The notes: generated by a model from the letters alone, not told the origin. A stretch of 40,078 bases of DNA from Paenibacillus tianmuensis (GCF_900100345.1 NZ_FMTT01000051.1:1-40078), one strand, 5' to 3'. Shown: positions 32,175 through 40,078, counted from the stretch's first letter. Numbers and translations: made by a program.

Positions 32175-33047
32175 ATGATCGTCGTCAAAAATGTGAGCAA
32201 ATACTATGGGGATTACGCTGCTTTAACCGACATTAATTTGGAGTTTTCAAATGGGATCTATGGGCTGCTTGCTCCGAACGGAGCCGGAAAAACGACATTG
32301 ATCAAGATGCTTGTCACCTTGATCGCGCCAAGCCAAGGGGAAATTTTGTGCGACGGCAAAAACATTTCCGATATGGGGGAAGCTTACCGCGAGCGGCTTG
32401 GCTATTTGCCTCAGCAATTCGGCTTTTACAAAAACTACTCGCCTAAGCAATATTTATCGTACTTAGCGGCGTTGAAAGGCATCGGCAAAAAAGAGGCTGC
32501 CGGAATCATCACGGAGCTATTGGACAAAGTCGCGTTAAGTGAGGTATCTGGAAAAAAAATGAAGAAATTTTCTGGCGGCATGATTCAGCGTGTTGGTATT
32601 GCCCAGGCACTTTTGAACGATCCGCAAATTCTTATTCTCGACGAGCCCACGGCCGGCTTGGACCCGAAGGAACGCGCCCGATTCCGGCATTTGCTCACAG
32701 AGCTTGCCCGGAACCGGCTCGTCATTATTTCCACGCATATCGTTTCGGATATCGAATCGATCGCTAATGAAATCATCATGGTCAAAAACCAGCGCATTTT
32801 ATATAAAGATACGGTTAACACCATCTGCCATTCTCTCGACGGACAGGTATACGAGGCATCCATCCCTTACGAGCAAATGGAGTCATTCCGCAGCCATGTT
32901 GTCGTCCTGTCCGAAAAACAGGATAAAGGCATCATGTACATGCGCTTTGTCCATCCCGGTAAAGCGGAGGACTCGTGGCAGCCGGTTACGCCTCATCTGG
33001 AAGACGTCTTCCTGTATGAATATCGCGACGTCGAAGCGGAAGGATGA
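32175..33047 (+). CDS. ABC transporter ATP-binding protein
   Basis: The product is 290 residues from ATG 32175, 1 bp after the previous stop. Walker A is LLAPNGAGKTTLIKML (about residues 31-46), the Q-loop YLPQQFGFY, the signature KFSGGMIQRVGIAQAL (FSGGM instead of LSGGQ), Walker B ILILDEPTAGLDP and the switch His STHIVSD. The C-terminal ~70 residues are the extension common in ABC-2 exporters for bacitracin-type or lantibiotic-type substrates. It energises the two permeases that follow. Confidence 0.85.
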   Translation: MIVVKNVSKYYGDYAALTDINLEFSNGIYGLLAPNGAGKTTLIKMLVTLIAPSQGEILCDGKNISDMGEAYRERLGYLPQQFGFYKNYSPKQYLSYLAALKGIGKKEAAGIITELLDKVALSEVSGKKMKKFSGGMIQRVGIAQALLNDPQILILDEPTAGLDPKERARFRHLLTELARNRLVIISTHIVSDIESIANEIIMVKNQRILYKDTVNTICHSLDGQVYEASIPYEQMESFRSHVVVLSEKQDKGIMYMRFVHPGKAEDSWQPVTPHLEDVFLYEYRDVEAEG

Positions 33048-33057
33048 GGATGCGGCG

Positions 33058-34240
33058 GTGCGAATCTGTATCCATGAATGCAAAAAAGCCTTCACAGCGC
33101 CGATTCTTATTACGCTTATGGTATTGTTCTCGGCGTTCAATCTTTTTTTCATTTTCAGCAACTCCAACACTCGCGATGAATTAAAGGTAGCGAACGAATT
33201 GGCGAAAACCTATGATACACGCATTACGGATGAAGCCTTGCTGCAGCTTGAAAAAGATCTGAAGACCGATATTGCCCGGCCGCATGGCAGTGATGGCCCT
33301 GCCCTGAGCCAATTACAACTTAAAACAATGTATCGGAAGATGGCACAAAGCATTGACAGCGAATACGCCAGGATCGATTGGAATAAAATTGCGAAGTTTG
33401 AAATCCGGAAGTACAAGCTCAGCGGCATCGCAGCCGAAAGATTAACCGAGGAATACGGTAGATTGTCGCAGCGGTTCGAAGAGCTGAAGGAAAACGGTGA
33501 GCATAAAACGTGGTTTTTTGCCGGGAAGCCTTACAGGATGCACAGCTTTCTGTTTGCGTCAGTCTTTAGAATGATCATCTTTGAGTCACTGCTATTAATT
33601 GGGTTAACGACTGCTTTCATAACGAATTATGAGTTCGAAAACAAAACCTTCCTGGTCGCCTATTCCACACGAAGGGGACGGTCGCTGATGATCGACAAGC
33701 TTGCCGCTTCCTTGTTGACGGCAGCCGGAATGGTGACGGTTATTGCGGCCGTTACTTTGGGAGCTTACTTCTCTGTGTTCGACTACTCGCACTTGTGGAA
33801 CAGCCCGATCAGCAGCGCCTTTAATTGGGAAGGCCGGGTGGATACACTTCCGTATGTCTCGTGGTGGAATGTGTCGTTCGCGGCTTATCTGTCGGGCAGC
33901 ATCCTGCTGCTATATGTGTGCATGCTGCTCCTATCGGCGATGGTATTTTTTCATTTCGACGGTTGTGAAAAACAGCTATTTCGCTTTTTTTCTCTTTGCG
34001 ACGCTGTTTGCAGCAGCTTTGCTTGCACCCGGAATCATGCCCATGTCTTCAAGCATGATTTTCATTGCGGCATACAATCTTTCCGTTCTGCTCATGAATC
34101 CGCATTTATGGTTTATGGGCAACGGCGGGTTAACGATGTTTAAAAGCTACGAATGGTTCACGATCGGCAGTTGGACGATAATAACAGGCGCCTTGTGTAT
34201 TTTTATGTTACAACGGTTTAAAAAACAAGACATTTACTAA
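33058..34240 (+). pseudogene. ABC-2 permease, frameshifted in a T6 run
   Basis: The start is GTG 33058 with GAGGA 7 bases upstream. The frame reads RICIHECKKAFTAPILITLM.. (first helix), a large external domain of about 170 residues, then helices up to LLLYVCMLLLSAMVFF. At 33946-33951 a run of six T is followed by composition unlike a permease. Removing one T restores ISTVVKNSYFAFFLFATLFA.. and the C-terminus MLQRFKKQDIY, stopping at 34240, 11 bp before the next gene. The intact protein would have about 393 residues. Mutation, transcript slippage or read error are all possible. Confidence 0.7.
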
Positions 34241-34251
34241 GGAGCAGCGTG

Positions 34252-35394
34252 ATGCGGATATTATGGAATGAAATCAAGAAAATATGGAGCTGGAAAATCC
34301 TCCTTCTGCTTTTCGTTGTGAATATCGTACTATTCTTTCTTGTGATTAAGTTTCATATCACTTATTTTCCTAACGGAAGGCCAACCCTTGATTCATATCG
34401 CATTGGCGTGGACATGGTTATGAAATACGGAGCGGACATGGACGAAGCGGAATTGGCCGACTTTAAAAAGACGTACCGAGCACAGGTCCAGGAAGCAGAC
34501 CGTTATTTGCAGTCGAGAAAAGAATTTGCGGAGGCGGGCATTCGGTCTTACGAGGATTTCCTCAACATAGACAGGAATAACGAGAAGCAGGGAGCGCTTC
34601 ATAGCAAGGTGATGATCGAGGAAAAAGTAGATACGTTTTGGGAGCTTCAGGAGCGAAAAAGGCTCATTGGTTTCCACGATCGTAAGGGAGCAGTGCTCGA
34701 TGCCTATAAAAACCACATGGACGCGAAGCAACAGGCGCACTTGGAACAGTCCATAAAGGCCGGGTACTATCAGGTGTATTCGGAAGTGGTGATGGCGAAC
34801 TTCAAAGACTTTATCATCCCGGTTGCGATTGCGATTATGATAAGCATCGTGCTGGTTGTATCTCCGGTTTTTATCAAGGACCGCGCAGGAAAAATGCTTG
34901 AATTGCAATATGCGGCGAAAAAGGGCCGGGAGCTGTACAAGACGAAAGCGGCGGCGGGACTGATCTCGGCCTTCGTCGTGATAACCGCCCTGCTGACCGT
35001 CTATTTCGGCTTCTACGCGCGAAATCATACCTCCATGTTTTTCGAAGTGCCGGTCCATGCGATGATTGGCGAATTCTCTTGGTACGATCCTACGTTTTTG
35101 CAATACATTGCGCTGACCGTTATAGCGATCTATCTTTTGGGATTTGTTTTCACCCTGCTTGCGATGGCTTTCTCAAGCATCATGCCGAATTATGTTTCCT
35201 TAATCGGCATTCAAATTCCGTTCGTTTTCGGAATGATGATGTACGGGTTATCTTATTTGCTGACTAACATCATCAGCCTGTGGATGCCGCAATGGGTCGT
35301 ACCGACCTCATACAGCGTGATGGCTGTTGTCGCTGTAATATTTATAATGCTGATGTGGAAGAGGGAGAAGAAGCGGGATATCCTGATGTCCTAA
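34252..35394 (+). CDS. ABC-2 type permease
   Basis: The product is 380 residues from ATG 34252 (AAGGAG 8 bases upstream). One helix near the start (about residues 15-33, ILLLLFVVNIVLFFLVIKF), an external, charged, helical domain of about 160 residues, then five helices from about residue 185 to 372. The layout equals that of the broken permease before it (one helix, large loop, several helices), so the pair likely form a heterodimer with the ATPase at 32175. The operon ends here, 4 bp from the stop of the converging SUKH-3 gene. Substrate unknown. Confidence 0.8.
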   Translation: MRILWNEIKKIWSWKILLLLFVVNIVLFFLVIKFHITYFPNGRPTLDSYRIGVDMVMKYGADMDEAELADFKKTYRAQVQEADRYLQSRKEFAEAGIRSYEDFLNIDRNNEKQGALHSKVMIEEKVDTFWELQERKRLIGFHDRKGAVLDAYKNHMDAKQQAHLEQSIKAGYYQVYSEVVMANFKDFIIPVAIAIMISIVLVVSPVFIKDRAGKMLELQYAAKKGRELYKTKAAAGLISAFVVITALLTVYFGFYARNHTSMFFEVPVHAMIGEFSWYDPTFLQYIALTVIAIYLLGFVFTLLAMAFSSIMPNYVSLIGIQIPFVFGMMMYGLSYLLTNIISLWMPQWVVPTSYSVMAVVAVIFIMLMWKREKKRDILMS

Positions 35395-35398
35395 CAAC

Positions 35399-35983
35399 TT
35401 ATACAAAAGGGTTCGGCCGTTTGACAGGAAACAATTGCTTTCCCTTTGGGGTGGGAAGTAAAACTTCATTTTTCTCGTACAGTGTCGAGATGACGAGATT
35501 ATGGCCCTTCAGTTCGTGCTCCATGCTGTCGAGCAGCGTATCAAAGACACGGACCACATCTTCGTAATCATGCTTAAAATACAGCTTGCCGGATCGCCCA
35601 ATCGCCACGACAGCGGGGTAATAATACCCCGATTCGCCTAAACAAAAGCAGTCCTCGTCCGCAAAGCTCACAATTTCCCTATAATCCTCAGGGCAGCTAA
35701 TTTCGGCAAGGGCGTCCGGAATAAAGTTAAAGGTGTAATCATGCCATGCATCGGCAAAACCACTATTCGGTTCGTCCAGATAATATTTGAAAAAGACACT
35801 GTCGTCTATACCGGAAAACTCTTGAAGAAACGCTTTCGCACTGCTGAATAACTTGATGCCTTCCTCCTTACAGCGGTGCTCAAAGCCTGAAATATCCACA
35901 TGTCTGCCTTTATACCATCCCGCTTTTTTCAGCAGCAATCTCATTTGTTCCCGTCTGCTGAGCTTCTGAGTATTTGGTTTCAT
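35399..35983 (-). CDS. SUKH-3 type immunity protein
   Basis: ATG 35983 has AAGGAAGGAG upstream and is preferred over ATG 36052. The product is 194 residues. LLLKKAGWYKGRHVDISGFE is the SUKH-3 opening (L-x-x-A-G-W-x-x-G-R-x-V-D), followed by AKAFLQEFSGI, CFCLGESGYYYPAVVAIG and GRSGKLYFKHDYEDVVRVFD. SUKH-3 proteins are cytoplasmic immunity proteins of polymorphic toxin systems. The gene starts inside the end of the reading frame at 35910-36671, so the two are translated together. Confidence 0.8.
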   Translation of the reverse strand: MKPNTQKLSRREQMRLLLKKAGWYKGRHVDISGFEHRCKEEGIKLFSSAKAFLQEFSGIDDSVFFKYYLDEPNSGFADAWHDYTFNFIPDALAEISCPEDYREIVSFADEDCFCLGESGYYYPAVVAIGRSGKLYFKHDYEDVVRVFDTLLDSMEHELKGHNLVISTLYEKNEVLLPTPKGKQLFPVKRPNPFV

Positions 35984-36671
35984 TTGGTCTCCTTCCTTCT
36001 TGGCGATCGTGCTGCGATTTACGCCATAACGCCTCATCGTAGAAATCAACACACAATCCTTGATGTTTTGCTGTAAAAAGCTCTAAATGATCGTGATCAT
36101 GCCCGCCGTTCCGTATAAAATAAGAGGCTCCGGTTCTGGACAGCGGTTCTAAACCTCCAGAAGCAACCTCGAATACTTTCTTGCTCCCATAAAAAAACAA
36201 GGTGTCGGCGTATTTTTTTATCAAAATTTTGTCTTTATTCTCCGCGTAGGTAAACGGGCTGCAATCCTCATATCCCAAATCTGAAAATTGACGCGGATTG
36301 CACTCGAAGCTTTTCAGCTCCCCTTTGGTTCTAAACATTCTTTGCTTCATCTCTTTCCAGAGCTTCGTCTTGAATTGGATCGAATGGTGCATGAATACCA
36401 TGTCCAGATTTTTGTTATAGACGGAGAAATGGTGTAAATCTTTAGGGAGCAGTCGGGTTGTGCCAGGCACATAAATTATCTTGTCCCGATGGATACTTGC
36501 AGCAAGAAATAAGCATGCCAAATATTGCAGCGATTTCTGTTCTCCGAATAACATATAACTTCCACACCTATGTTCGAGAGCAAACATTTTATCCGTAGAG
36601 AAGTTAGGGATGAAAACAATATATTTTTTCGCCGGCAGATTGATTTCTTTTTTTACGAAATGCAGTTTCAT
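35910..36671 (-). CDS. hypothetical protein upstream of SUKH-3, possible toxin domain
   Basis: The product is 253 residues from ATG 36671 with AAAGGTGA 8 bases upstream. It has no signal or membrane segment. Visible features are YIVFIPNFSTDKMFALEHRC, SVYNKNLDMVFMHHSIQFKT, FFYGSKKVFEVASGGLEPLS and FIRNGGHDHDHLELFTAKHQ (an H-D-H-D-H cluster that could bind metal). The last ~25 residues overlap the start region of SUKH-3 in another frame and look poor (ETKYSEAQQTGTNEIAAEKS), so the native end may have been nearer 36000. Order and overlap suggest a toxin or effector with SUKH-3 as partner, but no toxin family is recognised. Confidence 0.5.
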   Translation of the reverse strand: MKLHFVKKEINLPAKKYIVFIPNFSTDKMFALEHRCGSYMLFGEQKSLQYLACLFLAASIHRDKIIYVPGTTRLLPKDLHHFSVYNKNLDMVFMHHSIQFKTKLWKEMKQRMFRTKGELKSFECNPRQFSDLGYEDCSPFTYAENKDKILIKKYADTLFFYGSKKVFEVASGGLEPLSRTGASYFIRNGGHDHDHLELFTAKHQGLCVDFYDEALWRKSQHDRQEGRRPNETKYSEAQQTGTNEIAAEKSGMV

Positions 36672-36740
36672 TTTAAATCACCTTTAATTTATCGGAATCT
36701 CTCGTCTCGTTTTCCAGTATTAACGTATCCTGCTTCCATT

Positions 36741-37555
36741 TCAACAATTCGTAATCATCGGCATCAATATACTTACCTCGGTTCCTTTGCCTTTCTCACT
36801 TTTAAAGTCTATTTTTCCATCGAATGCTTTGATAATTTTAAAGGTTACCATTAATCCAAGTCCCGTTCCGTTGTTTTGCGTGGAATAAAAAGGAGTTCCC
36901 AATTTGTCCAGTTCTTCCCCCGACATCCCGCACCCATTACCACAAATTTTTATACAAATATCCAGCTGATCGGCTTGATAGGCATGAATGGAAACAATCC
37001 CCTGCTGAGACTTTGACGCTTCTATGGAATTTTTTACAACGTTATTCAGCGCCTGTATTAGTTTTGACTTGTCCGCTCTAACCCAAAGATCGGCTTCCGA
37101 ATTCATTTCTACCCTTACATTATTCATTTGGGATAAAGGATAAATCAATTCTTTCATTTGATGGAATACATCTGCGACCGAAAGAACTTCAACTTTTTCA
37201 AGCTGCGGTTTCGCATAATTTAAATAATCGTTGATAACAAACTCCACTCGTTTCAGTTCAGCAATGGTAGTTTCCAAATAATGCTCCGTTTTCCCTTCCG
37301 CATCCCTTATTGCTAATTGGATAAAACCTTTAATAACGGTTAAAGGCGATCGAAGCTCATGCGCTATAGAAGAGGCTAAGTGACCTGCGATGCTTAATTT
37401 TTCTGAATGCAAGAGTTGTTCTTGCATCCTATTCGTATGAATCGTTACTTCCATCAAAAAAACAGACATACACATGGCGGCCGCTTGAAGAAGACCGACT
37501 TGGAGAACGGTGGATATATCTATCCCGCTTGCTTGGCTTTGGTAAATAACAGCAC
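36741..37555 (-). pseudogene. sensor histidine kinase, C-terminal part (KinB-like)
   Basis: From the element boundary at 37555 the frame reads SAVIYQSQASGIDISTVLQV.. (last membrane helix), then MQEQLLHSEKLSIAGHLASS and IAHELRSPLTVIKGF, where His of H-E-L-R-S-P is the phosphorylation site. VKNSIEAS (N box), GNGCGM (G1, with ICGNG instead of the usual DNG) and GTGLGL (G2) follow to 36741. The kinase core is intact, but sensor and first helices are gone. An ATG at 37475 could still give a 244-residue soluble kinase fragment. The true N-terminus lies beyond the TnpB element at 38885-38940. Confidence 0.8.
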
Positions 37556-37760
37556 TTGAACACTCCCACCACCTGCGCTAATGGCGCTGAGGTGGGGAAT
37601 TCTTGCGAACAGAGAAGCATCCTTCTCTTCTTGAGCAAGCGATCCCTGCGGTTCCCGCAGTTCAGTTGGTCTTCGCCAACAAACGCAGTCCTTCTTGCAA
37701 GATGTTCATGCTGGCATTGTGGTCGCGGTCATGGTGCGTGCCGCATCCTGAACAGGTCCA
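37556..37760 (-). ncRNA. probable omega (right-end) guide RNA of TnpB
   Basis: TnpB elements make a guide RNA from the 3' end of tnpB through the right-end hairpin. Here that covers the tnpB tail, the hairpin at 37562-37596 and the terminal TTCAA. The guide would be the adjoining flank, starting GTGCTGTTATTTACC (minus strand, 37555 downward), which belongs to the histidine kinase remnant. The 5' limit is a guess. Confidence 0.5.
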
Positions 37761-38771
37761 TGCTCGCAAGTTTAGATTTTTCACTTCGGAATTGCGCGAT
37801 TGGCATACATGACAAAGTTGACTGCTTGGATAGTTTTTCGCGACCATGCTGATCGTGCGACCATACCACGTTGCTTTATATTCCAGCATCGTGCGAAGGG
37901 TTGACCAGCTTGCTTCAGCAATGGACTTTGCTAACTTGTGATTTTTCATTAGACTTCGAACCTGCAAATCTTCCAGACAGATCGTTTGGTTTTCACGGAT
38001 CCACTTGGTTGAGAGCTGATGTAGAAAGTCTTGCCGAGCGTTAACGATTCGCTCATGCATGCGAGCGACTTTTTGTTTCGCTTTTAGATAGTTAGATCCA
38101 CCTTTTAGTCGACGAGACAAACGTCGCTGCCAAAACGCAAGTTGCTTTTCGTAGGTGCACAGGGGCCTCAGACTCGCAACGTTTTCTCCGCTGCTGCAAA
38201 CGGCAAACGACTTGATGCCGAGGTCTATGCCGATGGCGGTATCCACGTGAGGAAGCGGCTGGATGTCTACTTCACACAAAATCGAAACGAAGTACTTGCC
38301 TGCGCCGCTTCGACGCACCGTAGCAGACAAGATCCGTCCTTCGATTTCACGGGACTTGGCAAAGCGCACCCATCCGAGCTTCGGAAGTTTCAGCAGATCG
38401 CAGGCAACGGCAATATTGCCGTTCGTAAACTTCGTGGTGTAGCTTTGGACGGGATTGCGTTTGCTCTTGAAACGAGGCGGATCGTTTTGCTTTCGAAAGA
38501 AGCGATCAAACGCATCTGCCAGACTGCGAACGGCGGATTGCAAAGCAATGCTGTCCGCATCCTTGAGCCAAGGCCATACTTTTTTCAACGCTGGTAGCCC
38601 GTTTGCACAGGTCTGGTAAGACAAGCCTCTGCCTGTTTCTTGGAAGGTGTCGTTCCATCTCGCAAGGAAGTGGTTAAAGACAAAGCGAGCACATCCAAAC
38701 ATCTGATGGATCAGCCTCGTTTGCTCCTCCGTAGGGTAGATGCGAAAGCGAAAAGCTTTATGATGCAACAT
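37662..38771 (-). CDS. tnpB: TnpB RNA-guided endonuclease
   Basis: The product is 369 residues from ATG 38771 (AAAGGAGAT 9 bases upstream), full length. The N-terminal [15 protein letters not shown] and [12 protein letters not shown] belong to the helix-turn-helix domain. The RuvC triad is intact: D183 in [12 protein letters not shown]267 in ICLEDLQV, D350 in [12 protein letters not shown] zinc ribbon C320-C323 / C340-C343 (LCHVC, TCSGC) lies between the last two. TnpB cuts DNA guided by the right-end RNA and favours retention of its element. Everything needed for nuclease activity seems present. Confidence 0.9.
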   Translation of the reverse strand: MLHHKAFRFRIYPTEEQTRLIHQMFGCARFVFNHFLARWNDTFQETGRGLSYQTCANGLPALKKVWPWLKDADSIALQSAVRSLADAFDRFFRKQNDPPRFKSKRNPVQSYTTKFTNGNIAVACDLLKLPKLGWVRFAKSREIEGRILSATVRRSGAGKYFVSILCEVDIQPLPHVDTAIGIDLGIKSFAVCSSGENVASLRPLCTYEKQLAFWQRRLSRRLKGGSNYLKAKQKVARMHERIVNARQDFLHQLSTKWIRENQTICLEDLQVRSLMKNHKLAKSIAEASWSTLRTMLEYKATWYGRTISMVAKNYPSSQLCHVCQSRNSEVKNLNLRAWTCSGCGTHHDRDHNASMNILQEGLRLLAKTN

Positions 38772-38809
38772 GCGAGACTTATCTCCTTTGGTGATTTCAT
38801 GACAATTAT

Positions 38810-38823
38810 AGAACATATGTTCT
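38810..38823. promoter_or_regulatory. LexA-like box upstream of tnpB
   Basis: AGAACATATGTTCT is a perfect palindrome whose core GAAC-ATAT-GTTC equals the core of the Bacillus LexA/DinR operator. It lies 39 bases before the tnpB start codon, near the probable promoter. It suggests SOS control of the nuclease, if the host LexA accepts A/T instead of C/G at the ends. Confidence 0.45.
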
Positions 38824-38884
38824 CATTTATATACAAGAGATGCTGATTCATCTCCCCCTTATCGAAGAGGGAGTCTTCTCAGCC

Positions 38885-38940
38885 TTAACGATAAAATATC
38901 AAGAAAATCTACTAATAGATCCTTAATCATTTTGTTCCAC
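38885..38940 (-). pseudogene. N-terminal fragment of the interrupted histidine kinase
   Basis: GAGGTGGA precedes ATG 38940. The frame reads MIKDLLVDFLDIL, typical of the first membrane helix of KinB-like kinases, then runs into the left end of the TnpB element. Orientation and family agree with the C-terminal part at 36741-37555, so both belong to one former gene. Confidence 0.6.
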
Positions 38941-39075
38941 CTCAAACAACAAGATAATATTTTTACTATAGCATCGACTTCCATAAAAATCCAATATTTA
39001 TAGAATACCTCCAGTCCCATGCTCCGGGCAAGCTTTTGCTAACCCCATTGACATTGTTAATCTTTGGTAAATGTA

Positions 39076-39104
39076 TTGTCACGACTTCCCCTCTACTATA
39101 TGAT
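39076..39104 (+). promoter_or_regulatory. promoter of the secreted repeat protein gene
   Basis: TTGTCA (39076-39081), 17-base spacer, TATGAT (39099-39104), 41 bases before the start codon. A second TTGACA at about 39049 is an alternative. The region 38945-39075 shows no gene. Confidence 0.55.
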
Positions 39105-39145
39105 TACATTGTAGCAAAAATATACAATTAACGGAGGGATTCCTA

Positions 39146-39574
39146 GTGAAAAGTTTGAAATCATTGCTGCTATCTACCGTCGTTGTCGCGTCTCTTCTTG
39201 CTGTTACGTCCGCCGCTTCCGCCCATCCGCTGGTCAATATTCATAATTACAGCTCGTTTGATACGTATAAAACAGCGTTGGACAAGCAGTTGACCATTGA
39301 TTTAAACAATGCTCACGATCAATGGGAACTCGACGCATACTATAAACAGCACCGCGCTGATATTGCAACGGCAACGGTCTTTTACAAAGGTATGGGAACC
39401 GGGGAGTCGCGCTTAAGTCTGGTTAACTACACGACATACCCATCGTATAAGGCCGAATTGGACAAACTGCTTACGTACGACTGGAATCATGCCTTCGATC
39501 AATTTGAACTGGATCGGATCAGGGCTCAATATGATGCCGACATCGCCGCTGAAAAAATGTATTTCGAAGTGTAA
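39146..39574 (+). CDS. secreted protein with two internal repeats
   Basis: The start is GTG 39146 with ACGGAGGGA upstream. The product is 142 residues. There is a clear signal peptide (MKSLKSLLLSTVVVASLLAV.., cleavage likely after ASA-H near residue 26). The mature part is two copies of a ~50-residue unit: LVNIHNYSSFDTYKTALDKQ..AHDQWELDAYYKQHRADIAT and LVNYTTYPSYKAELDKLLTY..AFDQFELDRIRAQYDADIAA. No Cys, no LPxTG and no known enzymatic motif, so it is probably released. It is monocistronic with its own promoter and terminator. Function unknown. Confidence 0.75.
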   Translation: MKSLKSLLLSTVVVASLLAVTSAASAHPLVNIHNYSSFDTYKTALDKQLTIDLNNAHDQWELDAYYKQHRADIATATVFYKGMGTGESRLSLVNYTTYPSYKAELDKLLTYDWNHAFDQFELDRIRAQYDADIAAEKMYFEV

Positions 39575-39610
39575 CTATCGTTAATTGTCAATCGAATCAT
39601 CGATGTAACA

Positions 39611-39642
39611 AACTCTTTCGGATCATCCGGGGGAGTTTTTTT
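39611..39642 (+). terminator. rho-independent terminator of the secreted protein gene
   Basis: AACTC with inner CGGAT/ATCCG and closing GAGTT, then seven T. It lies 36 bp after the stop. Confidence 0.75.
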
Positions 39643-39659
39643 ACGTGGAAGGAGCAATC

Positions 39660-39688
39660 GAAAAAAAGCCCGACTGGAGTGGCCGGGC
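39660..39688 (-). terminator. terminator hairpin on the minus strand
   Basis: On the minus strand GCCCGGCCACTCCAGTCGGGC is followed by TTTTTTT. It would stop transcripts coming from the ISL3 side into the secreted protein gene. Confidence 0.55.
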
Positions 39689-39720
39689 ATCAGCTACGAA
39701 TTATATGAAGCGGCAAATTC

Positions 39721-40078
39721 GGCTCAAAACCAAAATTAGCGGTTGACGAATTCAAATGAGTGTAGAATGAGGATTAAAATGGAAAAACATCTGCAAATCC
39801 TGTATTGTTGTAAGTCCTACCAAAACAACAAAAGGATATGACAGATGCCACTCCAGTATATCAACGAACTGCTCGGATTACCAGAGCTAAAACTTCAAAA
39901 AATCGTCTCGATGGATGCCCAAGAAGTTCATCTGGAGGCATTGCCTGTAGCCACCAAACAACCTTGCCCCATCTGCCATTCTGAACAAGAGGTGAAGCGT
40001 GACGGCCGCAACAAACCGCGCAAGATTCGGCATCTGAGCATCTTTGGCAGAAAGAGTTATCTGCATGTGCCTTCCCTT
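39721..40078 (+). mobile_element. ISL3-family element, left part (runs off window)
   Basis: The likely left terminal repeat begins at about GGCTCAAAACCAAAATTAGC (39721) and the transposase starts at 39845. The exact end cannot be fixed without the right repeat. Confidence 0.6.
39845..40078 (+). CDS. ISL3-family transposase, N-terminal part
   Basis: ATG 39845 has AAAAGGAT 8 bases upstream. The 78 codons in the window read MPLQYINELLGLPELKLQKI.., then CPIC and RKIRHLSIFGRKSYLHVPSL. This is the ISL3 N-terminal zinc-finger region (C-P-x-C, then R-x-I-R-H-L). The catalytic DDE part is outside the window. Confidence 0.85.
   Translation, partial: MPLQYINELLGLPELKLQKIVSMDAQEVHLEALPVATKQPCPICHSEQEVKRDGRNKPRKIRHLSIFGRKSYLHVPSL

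Larger units (their letters stand above)
37556..38880 (-). mobile_element. IS200/IS605-type TnpB element without tnpA
   Basis: It contains only tnpB. The right end is the hairpin CCCCACCTCAGCGC..GCGCAGGTGGTGGG (37562-37596) followed by GAGTGTTCAA at 37556; the left end has CTCCCTC..GGGGGAG near 38850-38872. Both halves of a histidine kinase gene flank it, with about 150 codons of the kinase missing, so the insertion came with, or after, a deletion. No tnpA is present, so movement would need one in trans. Confidence 0.7.

Noticed and set aside
32704..33057. Upstream extension of the permease frame inside the ABC ATPase gene
   Set aside because: It is a shadow frame of the ATPase; the GTG at 33058 with its own ribosome binding site is the credible start.
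34393..35103. 236-codon minus-strand frame
   Set aside because: It is antisense to the second permease, has no ribosome binding site, and is rich in R, H and Q typical of a shadow frame.
38142..38597. 151-codon plus-strand frame inside tnpB
   Set aside because: Antisense shadow of the conserved RuvC region of TnpB.
1..40078. CRISPR array, tRNA or rRNA genes
   Set aside because: No regularly spaced short repeats, tRNA-like cloverleaf arms or rRNA sequence was noticed by eye; not tested by software.

Overview
The window looks like an accessory region of a low-to-mid-GC Gram-positive bacterium, most likely Paenibacillaceae. The reasons are strong GGAGG-type ribosome binding sites, lipobox lipoproteins, a KinB-like histidine kinase, an ECF-sigma/ABC-2 operon, and IS1595, IS1380, IS4, ISL3 and IS200/IS605-type elements. 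I see no rRNA, tRNA or CRISPR array. The window begins and ends inside transposase genes.

Positions 300-18,700 are the most unusual part. A module occurs three times in the same orientation (about 992-1676, 11918-12636 and 16888-17335). Each copy carries the first ~80-142 codons of a minus-strand protein (MSILLRVERE.. type) plus a shared ~250 bp divergent promoter region. Downstream of the constant N-terminus the C-termini differ completely, which is the architecture of a polymorphic toxin. The constant N-terminus reads like a small beta-rich tail-tube/Hcp-like domain (inference). Two copies also have a plus-strand arm that mirrors this layout: a protein with a variable body and a constant SEC-C zinc tail, followed by a nearly identical ~127-residue protein. 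Copy 1 has lost its plus-strand genes and goes straight into a terminator. Copy 3 has lost the toxin C-terminus by deletion, so its truncated toxin now overlaps (GTGA) a bitopic membrane protein. A paralogue of that membrane protein, with a lipoprotein, sits downstream of toxin 2.

Between and after these modules lies a dense set of orphan immunity-type or toxin-locus-associated genes: SF0329-like, SUKH-1, DUF7674 (broken), a PD-(D/E)XK nuclease-like protein, YcxB-like, ATP-grasp, GNAT, DUF1186-SEC-C, DUF6155, DUF4177, DUF2314-ankyrin, DUF2262, RDD (broken) and SUKH-3. Many gene relicts and several genes below 60 codons lie among them. One run of three tiny genes at 9002-9257 has strong ribosome binding sites and one overlapping pair.

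Positions 22.8-28.6 kb hold a metallophosphoesterase cluster, a macrolide-type glycosyltransferase with its own promoter, and two SAM methyltransferases. The minus-strand methyltransferase has a 9-codon leader ORF between promoter and gene, suggesting attenuation. Positions 30.8-35.4 kb form one operon: ECF sigma factor, six-helix membrane protein, ABC ATPase and two ABC-2 permeases, the first with a frameshift in a T6 run. It converges on a SUKH-3 gene and a partner. Positions 36.7-38.9 kb are a histidine kinase gene whose middle has been replaced by a TnpB element; both ends of the kinase survive on either side. A secreted two-repeat protein and an incoming ISL3 element finish the window.
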